Positions 33,206-42,469 of a DNA stretch of 61,268 nucleotides are shown here, piece after piece. Origin of the DNA: an uncultured Lachnospiraceae bacterium (lineage in GTDB: Bacteria > Bacillota > Clostridia > Lachnospirales > Lachnospiraceae); NCBI GenBank assembly GCA_902776305.1, contig CACYPS010000011.1, positions 1 to 61,268 on the forward strand. Reading direction: 5' to 3'. Within the stretch, counting starts at the first letter, position 1, and every line of letters begins with the position of its first letter. Position numbers and translations under genes: made by a program. The notes under the pieces are model-generated. The model was not told the DNA's origin. It saw nothing but the letters and a program-made list of their open reading frames with translations, and searched no databases.

Positions 33206-33293
33206 AAAAAGAAAAGCCGCACAGACCAACATAAGCGCGTCCGGCCGACATCTGCATATAATGTCACCATACCGTTATGTTTTGTCTGTGCGA
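33206..33293 (-). terminator. long-armed terminator after cstA
   Basis: On the minus strand CGCACAGACAAAACATAACG pairs with CGCTTATGTTGGTCTGTGCG across about 36 nt that can also fold, followed by GCTTTTCTTTTTC. It lies about 40 nt past the cstA stop. Confidence 0.65.
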
Positions 33294-33333
33294 CAGCTTA
33301 TATGTTGATTCTATGCATCATCACGCCTGAGTA

Positions 33334-34806
33334 TTATGCGGTCTGATACTTCTTCGCACTCTTCAGGAATATAGCGAGGAATACGATCGCAATAACGATA
33401 CCTGCCGGATAAGCAATAAGTGTATTGTTGGTCAGTACAGGAATCATGCCGAGGCACTCGGGAGCCATGATGAAATATGTAGCGGAAACCGCACTCATGA
33501 ATGTAGCCGGGATCATGCAGATCTTGTAGTTCTTGCCCTCCTGTGCAAGGTACATCGCACCTGCCCAGAGAACGATCATAGCGAGAGTCTGGTTTGTCCA
33601 GCTGAAGTATCTCCAGATTACCGTGTAGCTCAGGAATCCGAGTGTGTTACCAAAGCCGAGGAATGCACCTGCGCCAAGTACCGGGATGCAGAGCTTCAGA
33701 CGATTTGCATAAGTCTCCTGATCGATCTTCAGCCAGTCTGCAAGTGTAAGTCTTGCGGAACGGAATGCAGTATCGCCGGATGTGATCGGGCATGCGATAA
33801 CGCCGAGCATTGCAAGGATAACGCCGACAGAACCCATCGTATGAACACACACATCATAAATAGCTGCTGACTGACCGTCTGCAAGAATAGCTGCAAGACC
33901 GGTGTTCAGTCCGTCTGTCACCTCATACAGTGAGCATCCTGCTGCAGCCCAGATCAGAGCGATACAGCCCTCAGCGACCATTGCGCCGTAGAATACGAAA
34001 TGACCCTGTCTCTCAGACTTCAGGCAGCGTGCCATCAGCGGAGACTGTGTTGAATGGAAACCGGAAATAGCACCGCAGGCGACCGTGATGAACATAAAGC
34101 TCCAGACCGGAGTTCCTGCCGGATGCATACTTCTGAAGTTTGCCCAGATCTCAGGGATTGCATATCCGTGAGCCGGGATACCGATGATAACGCCGACAGC
34201 CATAGCGATCAGGCAGAATCCGAAAACAGGATAAATACGGCCGATGATCGCATCGATGGAAATAAATGTTGCGATGAAATAGTAGATCAGGATAATTGCA
34301 AGCCATACGGTTGTCTGTGCGAACGGGCCTGTAACACCCTTCTCTGTGAGAAGCTTGACCAGAAGGCCTGCCGGACCTACTGCGAATACAGTACCGACCA
34401 TGACCAGAAGAACGACTGCGAAAATACGCATGACCGTCTTCATGACCGGTCCTAAATAGATACCGATAACTTCTGAGATGGATGCACCGTTATTTCTCTC
34501 GGAAAGCATACCTGCGAAGTAATCATGAACAGCACCTGCGAAAATGGTACCGAATGTGATCCACAGGAATACGATCGGTCCCCACAGGGCGCCCTGCATA
34601 GCACCGAAGATCGGGCCAAGTCCCGCAATATTCAGGAGCTGTACAAGAAACAGTTTCCAGGCAGGAAGGACAACGTAGTCGATTCCGTCGTTGATTGCAA
34701 CAGCCGGTGTCTCACGGTCATCCGGAGCAAATGCTCCGTCGACCACTTTACCGTAAGTAAAGTAGCTGCATATTAAAAGTGCCAGACAGATAATAAAGCT
34801 AATCAT
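33334..34806 (-). CDS. cstA: CstA-family pyruvate/peptide transporter
   Basis: 490 residues with about 13-16 membrane segments. The start FIICLALLICSYFTYGKVVD, WKLFLVQLLNIAGLGPIFGA and GAVHDYFAGMLSERNNGASI are strongly conserved in the carbon-starvation CstA/BtsT family, which imports pyruvate or peptides by proton symport. It is shorter than E. coli CstA (about 700), the usual clostridial length. The gene stands alone behind a good promoter and a 17-bp palindrome, so it is probably under its own control. No LytS/LytR pair is near. Confidence 0.92.
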   Translation of the reverse strand: MISFIICLALLICSYFTYGKVVDGAFAPDDRETPAVAINDGIDYVVLPAWKLFLVQLLNIAGLGPIFGAMQGALWGPIVFLWITFGTIFAGAVHDYFAGMLSERNNGASISEVIGIYLGPVMKTVMRIFAVVLLVMVGTVFAVGPAGLLVKLLTEKGVTGPFAQTTVWLAIILIYYFIATFISIDAIIGRIYPVFGFCLIAMAVGVIIGIPAHGYAIPEIWANFRSMHPAGTPVWSFMFITVACGAISGFHSTQSPLMARCLKSERQGHFVFYGAMVAEGCIALIWAAAGCSLYEVTDGLNTGLAAILADGQSAAIYDVCVHTMGSVGVILAMLGVIACPITSGDTAFRSARLTLADWLKIDQETYANRLKLCIPVLGAGAFLGFGNTLGFLSYTVIWRYFSWTNQTLAMIVLWAGAMYLAQEGKNYKICMIPATFMSAVSATYFIMAPECLGMIPVLTNNTLIAYPAGIVIAIVFLAIFLKSAKKYQTA

Positions 34807-34920
34807 AAAATCGCCCCCTTCGTAAAGATTTTATAATTTTGAAAAGGCCAATCATGCTCTGTCTTTTTATGAACTTTGTTGCATTATTACATGATCAGCG
34901 CAACAGTATTATACACTTTC

Positions 34921-34948
34921 ACTATATAACTTCTATTAAATAAGTCAA
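34921..34948 (-). promoter_or_regulatory. sigma-A promoter of cstA
   Basis: TTGACT, 16 nt and TATAGT on the minus strand, about 115 nt before the ATG. A second TATAAT lies just downstream (minus strand GTGTATAATACTG). A palindrome sits immediately upstream of the -35. Confidence 0.65.
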
Positions 34949-34958
34949 TACTAAAAAA

Positions 34959-34975
34959 TGTATAAAATTTATACA
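34959..34975. promoter_or_regulatory. candidate operator upstream of the cstA promoter
   Basis: TGTATAAAATTTATACA is a 17-bp near-perfect palindrome 10 bp upstream of the -35 box, a position suited to an activator. It is AT-rich, but the 8-bp arms TGTATAAA/TTTATACA match completely. Confidence 0.45.
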
Positions 34976-34994
34976 ATCGCGCGATAATGAATAA

Positions 34995-36101
34995 TTACTG
35001 TTTCTTATGCAGTTCGTTAAAGTATGCCTGCTGCCTCTGAATCATCTCCGTGTCTTCAAAATAGTTGATGCGCATCGCACTCTTTACATCGGCGAGCGTC
35101 TGCGCAGCCTTGGCCCGTGCAGCCTCGGTTCCCTTCTTCAGCACTTCGTAGACATACTCAATGTTGTTCTCATACTCTCTTCTGCGTGCACGGATCGGAG
35201 CAAGCTCCTCCTCAAGCACCTTGATCAGGAATTTCTTGACCTTTACATCGCCGAGACCGCCGCGCTGATAATGTGCCTTGAGCTCGTCGAGATTTGCGTA
35301 GTCCGGAAGATATTTTGCAAAATGCTCATCCCTGCAGAACGCGTCAAGATAAATGAATACAGTATTGCCCTCGATCTTTCCCGGATCGGAAACTTTCAGA
35401 TGTCCGGGATCGGTATACATACTCATGACCTTCTTCTTGACATCCTGCTGCGTATCGGAGAGATAAATGCAGTTTCCGAGCGACTTGCTCATCTTGGCTT
35501 TTCCGTCCGTACCCGGAAGGCGGAGACATGCGTCATTATCCGGAAGAAGAATCTCCGGCTCGACCAGCGTATGGCCGTCACCGTATGTCGAGTTGAACTT
35601 TCTCACGATTTCTCTTGTCTGCTCGATCATCGGTTCCTGATCCTCACCGACCGGAACGGTCGTTGCCTTAAACGCGGTGATATCGGAAGCCTGGCTGATC
35701 GGATAGGTAAAGAAACCGACAGGGATGCTGTTCTCGAACTTTCTCATCTGGATCTCGGCCTTGACCGTCGGATTTCTCTGAAGTCTTGCGACTGTGACCA
35801 GATTCATATAGTAGAAAGTCAGCTCTGTGAGTTCCACGACCTGAGACTGAATGAACAGGTTGGACTTTTCGGGATCAAGTCCGACAGAAAGGTAATCGAG
35901 CGCTACCTCAATGATATTTTCACGTACCTTCTCCGGATTGTCCATGTTGTCTGTCAGAGCCTGCGCGTCTGCTATCATGATATAAATTTCATCAAATTGC
36001 CCTGAATTCTGAAGCTCTACTCTCCGTCTCAGGGATCCGACATAGTGTCCTATATGTAATCTGCCCGTAGGCCTGTCACCGGTCAAAATAATCTTGCTCA
36101 T
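34995..36101 (-). CDS. trpS: tryptophanyl-tRNA synthetase
   Basis: 368 residues, class I synthetase that charges tRNA-Trp. [18 protein letters not shown] holds the HIGH motif and [15 protein letters not shown] the KMSKS loop. The middle [12 protein letters not shown] and the string [20 protein letters not shown] (tryptophan and dimer region) are typical of the TrpS2-like clostridial type. It has its own promoter (TTGCCT-N17-TATAAT) and no T-box could be seen in the short leader. It stands between the GPH symporter and cstA, functionally unrelated to both. Confidence 0.95.
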   Translation of the reverse strand: MSKIILTGDRPTGRLHIGHYVGSLRRRVELQNSGQFDEIYIMIADAQALTDNMDNPEKVRENIIEVALDYLSVGLDPEKSNLFIQSQVVELTELTFYYMNLVTVARLQRNPTVKAEIQMRKFENSIPVGFFTYPISQASDITAFKATTVPVGEDQEPMIEQTREIVRKFNSTYGDGHTLVEPEILLPDNDACLRLPGTDGKAKMSKSLGNCIYLSDTQQDVKKKVMSMYTDPGHLKVSDPGKIEGNTVFIYLDAFCRDEHFAKYLPDYANLDELKAHYQRGGLGDVKVKKFLIKVLEEELAPIRARRREYENNIEYVYEVLKKGTEAARAKAAQTLADVKSAMRINYFEDTEMIQRQQAYFNELHKKQ

Positions 36102-36143
36102 CCTTTTTCTCCTCGCCGTTTGAAATCTTTAGGTTCAAACTGT

Positions 36144-36172
36144 ATTATATGTTCTATTTGAGAAAAAGGCAA
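36144..36172 (-). promoter_or_regulatory. sigma-A promoter of trpS
   Basis: TTGCCT, 17-nt spacer and perfect TATAAT on the minus strand, 43 nt before the ATG; the short leader excludes a T-box. Confidence 0.7.
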
Positions 36173-36255
36173 TGCAGCATATTCGAATAAGTAAACAGGC
36201 CTGCTTTTCATTTTATCATCGAGCGATACACTTTAGTCAGTAACCAATGATCCGA

Positions 36256-37632
36256 TTATACCTTGCCGTGCTGTTTAGCTCTGATGTCCTCGTTTGCCTT
36301 CTCAACATTGAGCCTTGTCAGGATCAGGGTAATCAGCAGGTTGAAGCACATCGGCATCCACAGATACATGATGTGAAGCATATTCAGACAGGATGCGCTC
36401 TGCTCGGCAGCTCCGCCGACGTAACCGCTGAAAGCCAGCAGCCATCCGGCAAGCGCCGTACCGATACCTCCGCCCAGCTTGGTTCCCAGAGAAGTGCAGG
36501 AATACATGGTGCCGTCAACACGCTTACCGCTTGTAAGGTAGGTGTACTCGGAACATGTTGCGATCAGTGCATTCATATCTCCCTGCAGCGGGCTCATGCC
36601 GATTGCCGCGATAGCCGTGAAAGCAAGCATCAGCGGTACGGAACCCAGATAACCCGCAATGACTACACCGAGTCTTCCGAGTGTTCCGAGTGTGTAACCT
36701 GTGAGGTTGAGTCTGTACATACCTCCCCATTTGGCGACCAGGGTCGGAGTGAACAGAAGGCCGATAATCATCGGAATGTTGATGGCCCAGGAGAAAACTC
36801 CGAGCAGATTTGCATTCTTGAGCACATACGTCATATAGTAAATGCCCATGTTCAGGGTAGCGGAATAAATCTGCATCAGAATATAGGAAGCACAGATCAT
36901 AAGATAATACTTATTCTGAATGAGCAGCTTGAATGCATCGAGCAGGCTGTACTTCTCCTCCTCGCCCGGCTCCTTCGTGATCTCCGCGTCGTCAAGTTCT
37001 TCCGGCGGAAGTTCCTTCACGGAGAAGACGGAAATTGTGTTGGAAATGATACCGACGACCGCATAGATGACAGCAACGGTTCTCCAGGCCGCGGCGCCGC
37101 CTCCGAAATAGGCTACCATGCCGACAGTGATCGTCTGGATGAGCATGCTGGTTCCGAATGCGAACATAAATCGGATCGATCCCATCTGCACGCGCTCATG
37201 GTTGTTCTTCGTGACAAGCGCTGTCAGTGCGGAATAAGCAATGTTATTCGCTGTATAGAAGCCGGCGTTCAGCAGTGTATACGCGATGAAGAACCACGCA
37301 TACTGGGCTGTCGGACTGATGTCTGCCGGAATGCAGAAAATCGCCACGAGGCAGAGCGCGCATCCGAAGAAACCGTAGAACATCCATGGGCGCGCTTTTC
37401 CCATCTTTGTGTGTGTCTTATCAATCAGGGATCCGAAGAAAATGTCGCTCACGCCATCGAACAGCTTCGATACTGCGATCAGCGTGCCGACCACGCCGGC
37501 GTTCATGCCGACCGTGTCGGTGAGGAAGATCATGACAAATGCCGACAACAGGGCGTACACAACATTGCCCGCGATGTCGCCGGAGCCGTAACCGACCTTG
37601 TTATACCATTTTAAATAAGTTTTTTCCTGCAT
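36256..37632 (-). CDS. GPH-family sugar:cation symporter, probably for lactose or galactosides
   Basis: 458 residues, twelve membrane segments. YGSGDIAGNVVYALLSAFVM and KLFDGVSDIFFGSLIDKTHT (the Asp-rich loop with DxxxD) are hallmarks of glycoside-pentoside-hexuronide symporters such as MelB and LacS. There is no C-terminal EIIA-like domain, unlike LacS. ATG 37632 is preferred, with AAGGGGGAAAG upstream; the longer start 37680 lacks this. It follows lacZ by 113 nt, so uptake and hydrolysis of lactose form one operon, under the AraC regulator upstream. Confidence 0.88.
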   Translation of the reverse strand: MQEKTYLKWYNKVGYGSGDIAGNVVYALLSAFVMIFLTDTVGMNAGVVGTLIAVSKLFDGVSDIFFGSLIDKTHTKMGKARPWMFYGFFGCALCLVAIFCIPADISPTAQYAWFFIAYTLLNAGFYTANNIAYSALTALVTKNNHERVQMGSIRFMFAFGTSMLIQTITVGMVAYFGGGAAAWRTVAVIYAVVGIISNTISVFSVKELPPEELDDAEITKEPGEEEKYSLLDAFKLLIQNKYYLMICASYILMQIYSATLNMGIYYMTYVLKNANLLGVFSWAINIPMIIGLLFTPTLVAKWGGMYRLNLTGYTLGTLGRLGVVIAGYLGSVPLMLAFTAIAAIGMSPLQGDMNALIATCSEYTYLTSGKRVDGTMYSCTSLGTKLGGGIGTALAGWLLAFSGYVGGAAEQSASCLNMLHIMYLWMPMCFNLLITLILTRLNVEKANEDIRAKQHGKV

Positions 37633-37745
37633 ACTTTCCCCCTTAATTATCATTCCTGCTATTATCAGGAACGTTTTCATAAACTACGTCTTAGCTGAAA
37701 ATTCCCGCATATCACATATCTGTTCAAGGTGAGCCGGAATCGAAA

Positions 37746-40700
37746 TTATTTTTTCCTATCCGGCTTCATGATAAATGCAAATTTATAATGATCCGCATCG
37801 ACCCTGTACTCCTTCGAGAGATCCGGACCGCAGCTCTTTGATCCGATCCCTGCCATACGATGGTCTATGCACAGAACGGTATCTCCGCATTTTTCAAGTT
37901 CGTAATTGTGCCTTTTGCTCTCAAGCTCCTCCTGCGTATACAGTGAGGCGTTAAAGGAAAATGTTTCCTCGCCGGCAGTCGCCACCGTAAACTCCATGCC
38001 ACCGCCGTCAAGTCTCACATAATCGCAGTCACAATGGCTGCCGTTCTCCTGCGGCCTTATGTAGTCCTCATGAAGGTCCGCTACTTTCGAGGTAAAAAGG
38101 CCGTGCGTCCCGCTGCGGCATTTGTCTATATAACTCTCTTTCGGACCTATGCCGTAATACTCAGTATTCGCAAGTTCCGGGCTAAGGAACATCCGAAGTC
38201 CGAGTCTCGGAAGAGTCAGTACCTCCGGATCCTTATCCGCTTCAATGTCAGCCCGTATCCTGCCGTCAGGATAAATCGTGTATTCGGCGTTTATCCGAAG
38301 GAACGGCTTAACGGACATAGCTGCCACCGACTGGCGGACACGAATCACGACGCTATCATTCTCCGCAGCGGCCGTCACTTCATATGCTCGGGTCACTGTG
38401 TGATCAAGCCGCTCCCATCTCCATAATTCGGCGGGCGCACTGTCATTGTCCGTCGGTGCTCTCCACAGGTTAAAATCGACCGGAGCCTTAAGGAACTCCC
38501 TGCCGGAGACTGCAAAAGAGATGAAAAGACCGGAGAGGGTGTCCATCGTATATGTGAAATTCCTGCCGGAGACCGTGATTTGATTATCGATTTCACGAAC
38601 AACAGGAGCCTCACTGACATAAGTTCCATCTCCGTCTTCATGAACGGCAGGAGTCTCGCTGACATAAGTTCCGTCTTCACCGGCAGACAGCTCCGCTGCC
38701 CTCCCGAATCTACTGTCCGCATTGCGGATCCTTATCTCGTCAAACCCGAGAATATGGCCCTTCGCAAGACCGCCGGCTGCTTTCTCCATAAAATACGTGA
38801 TGCGAAGGAAACATCTGCCTTTATCCGGAATCTCCAGTTCAAGCGGAACTTCTGCCTTCTCATGAGGAGCAATATGCGGTATTTCTATCACGCCGTTTTC
38901 GATTTCCGCACCGTCCTGTGCCAGACTGTAGTGAGCTTGCACGCAGGTCGACGGATCCGTGAAATCCCAGTAGTTCCCGATTGTGAGAAGTCCTTCTTCC
39001 GGGTCATAAACTGCCCGGAGCGGCCTGTGCACATTTTTGTATTCGTACAGGCCTGTGTGGGGAGTCCTGTCCGGGTAGACCAGACCGTCGAGACAGAAAT
39101 TGCCGTCATGTTGAAGTTCGCCGTGGTCTCCGCCATACAGATACATGGGGCTTCCGTCATCCGTATATCCTTTCAGAACCGCGTGATCGCAGAATTCCCA
39201 CACAAAGCCTCCGCAAAGGCACGGGTACTTCTCCGTCAGGTCTCTGTACTCCTGAAAATCTCCCGGGCTGTTCCCCATGGAATGGCAATACTCCACGAGC
39301 AAAAGCGGCTTTTCAGGATTACTCTTCAGATAGTCTGTGACCTCATCGAAAGGAGGATACATTCTTCCGAAGAGATCGATGTTCGAGACATCGTACTCTC
39401 TGTCCCGGGGCATGTAGAATGCGCTCTCATAATGGGTAAGCCTTGTGGGATCTGTCGCTTTAGTCCAACGGAGAGATTCTTCAAATGTACGTCCGTACCC
39501 GCACTCATTCCCCATGGACCAAACGAGTATGCAAGGTCTGTTCCGATTGCGCAGGATCATGGATTTCACGCGGTCAAGAGTCGGCAGGACAAATGCGGGA
39601 TTGTCCGCCATCTGTTCATGAGCCAGCCTCATGCGCTCTGCATAGTCGTCCTCGTTGAAATAAAGAGGAGCTGTCCCATGGCTCTCGTTATCCGCCTCAT
39701 CGATCACGTAGAGACCCATCTCATCGCATAACTGATAGAAGTAAGGAACATCCGGGTAGTGGCTGGCACGAACTGCGTTAAAATTGTGGTCTTTTATCAG
39801 GCGAAGATCCCTTTCGACCTGACCTCTTGTCACAACAGACCCTGTTACCGGATCAGATTCATGGCGGTTGACGCCTCTGAATTTGATCGGACTACCGTTC
39901 AGGAGCAGAACTCCGTCCTCCACACAGACACTTCTGAATCCGACCTTCTCTGTGATCGTCTCTCCCGGGGTCTTCAAAATAAGCGTGTACAGGTTCGGTG
40001 ACTCGGCGTTCCAGAGATAAGGATTATCAATCCTGAGACTGATGTCATCCCTCTCACCTAAGTCGGTCTCAAGGGCAGATCCTGATTTCAGCGAAATATC
40101 CTCCTGTCTTTCGAGGGAATCCGAGTCAGCTTCGGTTACCGTTATACCGTCCGTTTTCGGGTTTTTATCTCCTCCCATAACAGGGACCGCAGGACGGGCA
40201 ATCTCAATGTGTACCGGAACTTTCTCTCCGCTGAACGTGAATTTTATTTTAAGTTCAGCAGTCCTCATGTCCTGCGACAATGCGGTCGTTATCACATAAT
40301 CCTCTATGTGATTTTCCGGACGACTTACCAGATATACATCCCTGATGATGCCGGACATTCTGAATTTATCCTGATCTTCGAGGTAGGAACCGTCACACCA
40401 CTTGAGAACAAGGACCGCCAGTACGTTCTCCCCCTCTTTTAACAGCTCTGTGACTTCAAACTCGGATGTGTGATGCGTGATCTGGCTGTATCCGACATAA
40501 ACTCCGTTCAACCACACGTAAAAGCAGGAGTCAACTCCCTCAAAATTCAGATAGGTGCGGGGAGCTTCGGGATTCCTGTGCCACGTAAAGCGCTGAAGAT
40601 AACTGCCGCAGGGATTATTCTGAGGCACGAAGGGCGGGTCAAATGGGAACGGGTATCGGATATTTGTATACTGATTTTCGTCATACCCTCTCATCTGCCA

Positions 40701-40964
40701 GCAGAACGGGACGTCCTCTCTCTGCCATTTGTCATCCGGCACATACTCCTGTCGGTAGAACTCCTCCCGCAGGTCGTGAATGCCGGGATAATAGCGGAAG
40801 AGCCATTTGCATCCGCTGAGCATCTGCACACGGTCGGAATCCTCTCTGGCAGGAAAAGCGCCTATATTCTCTGCGGAATTCGAAGTTGGAATAAAGTAAC
40901 AGTGATAAGGTACGGTATTCTGATGCAGAACCGACAGATCTTCATAGAGTCTTGGTACAATCAA
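37746..40964 (-). CDS. lacZ: beta-galactosidase, GH2 family
   Basis: 1072 residues, full LacZ length, with no signal peptide, so it cleaves lactose inside the cell. Domain order is jelly-roll (PFDPPFVPQNNPCGSYLQRF), immunoglobulin-like, TIM barrel, and C-terminal beta-sandwich. The acid/base Glu lies in WSMGNECGYG (about residue 486) and the nucleophile Glu in LLLVEYCHSMGNSPG (about 557). The linker before the last domain holds a 15-residue tandem duplication (GTYVSETPAVHEDGD, then GTYVSEAPVVREIDN). The start codon is TTG at 40964 with GGGGGTG upstream. It is the first gene of an operon with the GPH symporter. Confidence 0.95.
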   Translation of the reverse strand: MIVPRLYEDLSVLHQNTVPYHCYFIPTSNSAENIGAFPAREDSDRVQMLSGCKWLFRYYPGIHDLREEFYRQEYVPDDKWQREDVPFCWQMRGYDENQYTNIRYPFPFDPPFVPQNNPCGSYLQRFTWHRNPEAPRTYLNFEGVDSCFYVWLNGVYVGYSQITHHTSEFEVTELLKEGENVLAVLVLKWCDGSYLEDQDKFRMSGIIRDVYLVSRPENHIEDYVITTALSQDMRTAELKIKFTFSGEKVPVHIEIARPAVPVMGGDKNPKTDGITVTEADSDSLERQEDISLKSGSALETDLGERDDISLRIDNPYLWNAESPNLYTLILKTPGETITEKVGFRSVCVEDGVLLLNGSPIKFRGVNRHESDPVTGSVVTRGQVERDLRLIKDHNFNAVRASHYPDVPYFYQLCDEMGLYVIDEADNESHGTAPLYFNEDDYAERMRLAHEQMADNPAFVLPTLDRVKSMILRNRNRPCILVWSMGNECGYGRTFEESLRWTKATDPTRLTHYESAFYMPRDREYDVSNIDLFGRMYPPFDEVTDYLKSNPEKPLLLVEYCHSMGNSPGDFQEYRDLTEKYPCLCGGFVWEFCDHAVLKGYTDDGSPMYLYGGDHGELQHDGNFCLDGLVYPDRTPHTGLYEYKNVHRPLRAVYDPEEGLLTIGNYWDFTDPSTCVQAHYSLAQDGAEIENGVIEIPHIAPHEKAEVPLELEIPDKGRCFLRITYFMEKAAGGLAKGHILGFDEIRIRNADSRFGRAAELSAGEDGTYVSETPAVHEDGDGTYVSEAPVVREIDNQITVSGRNFTYTMDTLSGLFISFAVSGREFLKAPVDFNLWRAPTDNDSAPAELWRWERLDHTVTRAYEVTAAAENDSVVIRVRQSVAAMSVKPFLRINAEYTIYPDGRIRADIEADKDPEVLTLPRLGLRMFLSPELANTEYYGIGPKESYIDKCRSGTHGLFTSKVADLHEDYIRPQENGSHCDCDYVRLDGGGMEFTVATAGEETFSFNASLYTQEELESKRHNYELEKCGDTVLCIDHRMAGIGSKSCGPDLSKEYRVDADHYKFAFIMKPDRKK
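38595..38684 (-). repeat. 45-bp tandem duplication within lacZ
   Basis: Two 45-bp units differing at a few bases encode the repeated 15-residue linker before the C-terminal domain. It keeps the frame and lies outside the catalytic barrel. Confidence 0.75.
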
Positions 40965-41028
40965 GTTCGAAACACCCCCTTCTTTTCAAATGCGTTCAAG
41001 GCAGCAAATGCCCGTATCAGAAACGACA

Positions 41029-41086
41029 ATTATATAAAAAATGATACAATTCATACATTTAAAAGCATATGAACAAAGCAATTCAT
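41029..41086 (-). promoter_or_regulatory. lacZ promoter with two direct repeats for the AraC regulator
   Basis: On the minus strand TATAAT (41029-41034) has no good -35. Just upstream ATGAATTG occurs twice (41047-41054 and 41079-41086), 32 bp apart or about three helical turns, on the same face. This is the usual layout of an AraC-activated promoter; the first half-site overlaps the -35 place. The 455-bp divergent gap otherwise holds R3 copy 2. Confidence 0.5.
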
Positions 41087-41204
41087 TTTATGCACAAATC
41101 CTCATGTCTGTGGAAATTGTCCAATATATTTTGTAAACTATAAATCTCAGCAGCCGGACTGTGCCAAAGCTCCATTTTTCCATGGCTAGACTGCTCTGAG
41201 TATA

Positions 41205-41382
41205 TATCTCAGTGTGAGATGACCCCCGCCTCTATAGGCGGTGGGCAACAAAGTAGTCTCAGTGGCGGGTGTCAATCCTACACTGAGATATACGCTCCGC
41301 GAGGATGCGCAGGGATCCGGTTTGGAAGATGTCAGCTAAAGCTGACCCGAATCCCGCGCCAAGTCTCGCGAGCGAGACTTGA
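41205..41382 (+). repeat. R3 dispersed repeat, full copy 2 (178 bp)
   Basis: Inverse of 32936-33114, with the same series of palindromes ending in CAAGTCTCGCGAGCGAGACTTG. It lies between the lac promoter region and the AraC-type gene, and it artificially extends that gene's ORF upstream to 41219. Confidence 0.92.
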
Positions 41383-41419
41383 ATGTTTTGCTAGTTTTTA
41401 TGCCAAGGAGGAGACAATT

Positions 41420-42307
41420 ATGTACGTAAATTCAGGTTATCTTAATAATTCCAGAATTCCTTTCAAGGAAACTAAGATGGACCTTCGGATTCTGAGTGTC
41501 GGCACCTATCAGATTCAATCATGGCCGAAACTGCCGACCTGGCGCCCGAAGGGACGCATAGACTGGCAGCTCATATACGTTGCTGCAGGTGAAGGGCATT
41601 TTCAGCTTGATGATAAGGAGATTATTGTTCCGGCCGGCAATATGGTTCTTTATCAGCCGAAACAGGAACAGCGTTATTTTTTTCTGGGTAAGGACAATTC
41701 TCAGTACTGGTTCGTGCATTTTACGGGCGGCCAGGTCAAAAATATTCTGAAGCATTACGGCATTCCGCTGGATGTCTATGTACTTCATACCGGAATATCA
41801 TACGAATATGAGGATCTTTTCAAGAAGATGAGGGATGAGCTTATAGAATGTCCCCTTCAATATGAGGAGATGCTGATTTGCCTGTTCAGGGAACTCATGA
41901 TGACGATCAACAGAAAAATGAACCAGAAAAATCTGAAAATATCCGGGTTCGCACAGGCGGAAGTATCGTACGCCAAGGATTATTTCAGAGAGCACTACAA
42001 TGAGAGTATAAATATTGAGGAGTATGCCGCATCGAGAAACATGAGTACCAGTTGGTTCAACAAATGTTTCCGCGGTGTCGTCGGTATCTCGCCCACGAAA
42101 TTTATTCTGCATGCGCGTATGCGCAATGCACAGATTCTTCTCGAGACAACAGATGAGACTGTCGCAAAAATAGCGCATATCGTCGGTTATGAGAATCCCA
42201 TGTATTTCAGCAGGGTCTTTAAAAATGAGAAGGGGGTGTCTCCGCTGAAATATCGGAATGTATTCAAAAAGAAGTTTCTGGATACTGTGAAGAATGACCA
42301 GGAGTGA
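41420..42307 (+). CDS. AraC-family transcriptional regulator
   Basis: 295 residues from ATG 41420, fixed by AAGGAGGAG upstream. The N-terminal part is a cupin-like sugar-sensing domain (DWQLIYVAAGEGHFQLDDKE, VPAGNMVLYQPKQEQRY). The C-terminal part carries two HTH motifs (INIEEYAASRNMSTSWFNKC and VAKIAHIVGYENPMYFSRVF followed by KNEKGVSPLKYR). It is divergent from lacZ and probably activates it on binding a galactoside. The ORF extension to 41219 is repeat R3 read in frame and was rejected. Confidence 0.9.
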   Translation: MYVNSGYLNNSRIPFKETKMDLRILSVGTYQIQSWPKLPTWRPKGRIDWQLIYVAAGEGHFQLDDKEIIVPAGNMVLYQPKQEQRYFFLGKDNSQYWFVHFTGGQVKNILKHYGIPLDVYVLHTGISYEYEDLFKKMRDELIECPLQYEEMLICLFRELMMTINRKMNQKNLKISGFAQAEVSYAKDYFREHYNESINIEEYAASRNMSTSWFNKCFRGVVGISPTKFILHARMRNAQILLETTDETVAKIAHIVGYENPMYFSRVFKNEKGVSPLKYRNVFKKKFLDTVKNDQE

Positions 42308-42344
42308 TTACATCTAAAAATGTGCATATACAGTGGCCTTGTGT

Positions 42345-42350
42345 TATAAT
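42345..42350 (+). promoter_or_regulatory. candidate -10 box of the Tyr phosphatase gene
   Basis: TATAAT 120 nt before the ATG at 42470; TGTGCA 18 nt upstream is a poor -35. The leader between is AT-rich without clear structure. Confidence 0.35.
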
Positions 42351-42469
42351 CAGAATGATTATTCGCAAAAATTTCCTACACTATGTATTTTATGATTTCG
42401 ACTCAGTAAAGTAGCATATGGGAAATTTTAGTTATTCCGTAAAGCTGGCTATGTATATGAGGTCACACT

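Noticed and set aside
36247-37614. Plus-strand open frame (455 codons) opposite the GPH symporter
   Set aside because: It has Cys/His/Asp-rich composition and no motif; the symporter signatures on the minus strand are clear.
41219-41419. Longer N-terminus for the AraC-type regulator
   Set aside because: The extension is repeat R3 read through; the same string appears in unrelated places, and a strong ribosome site precedes ATG 41420.
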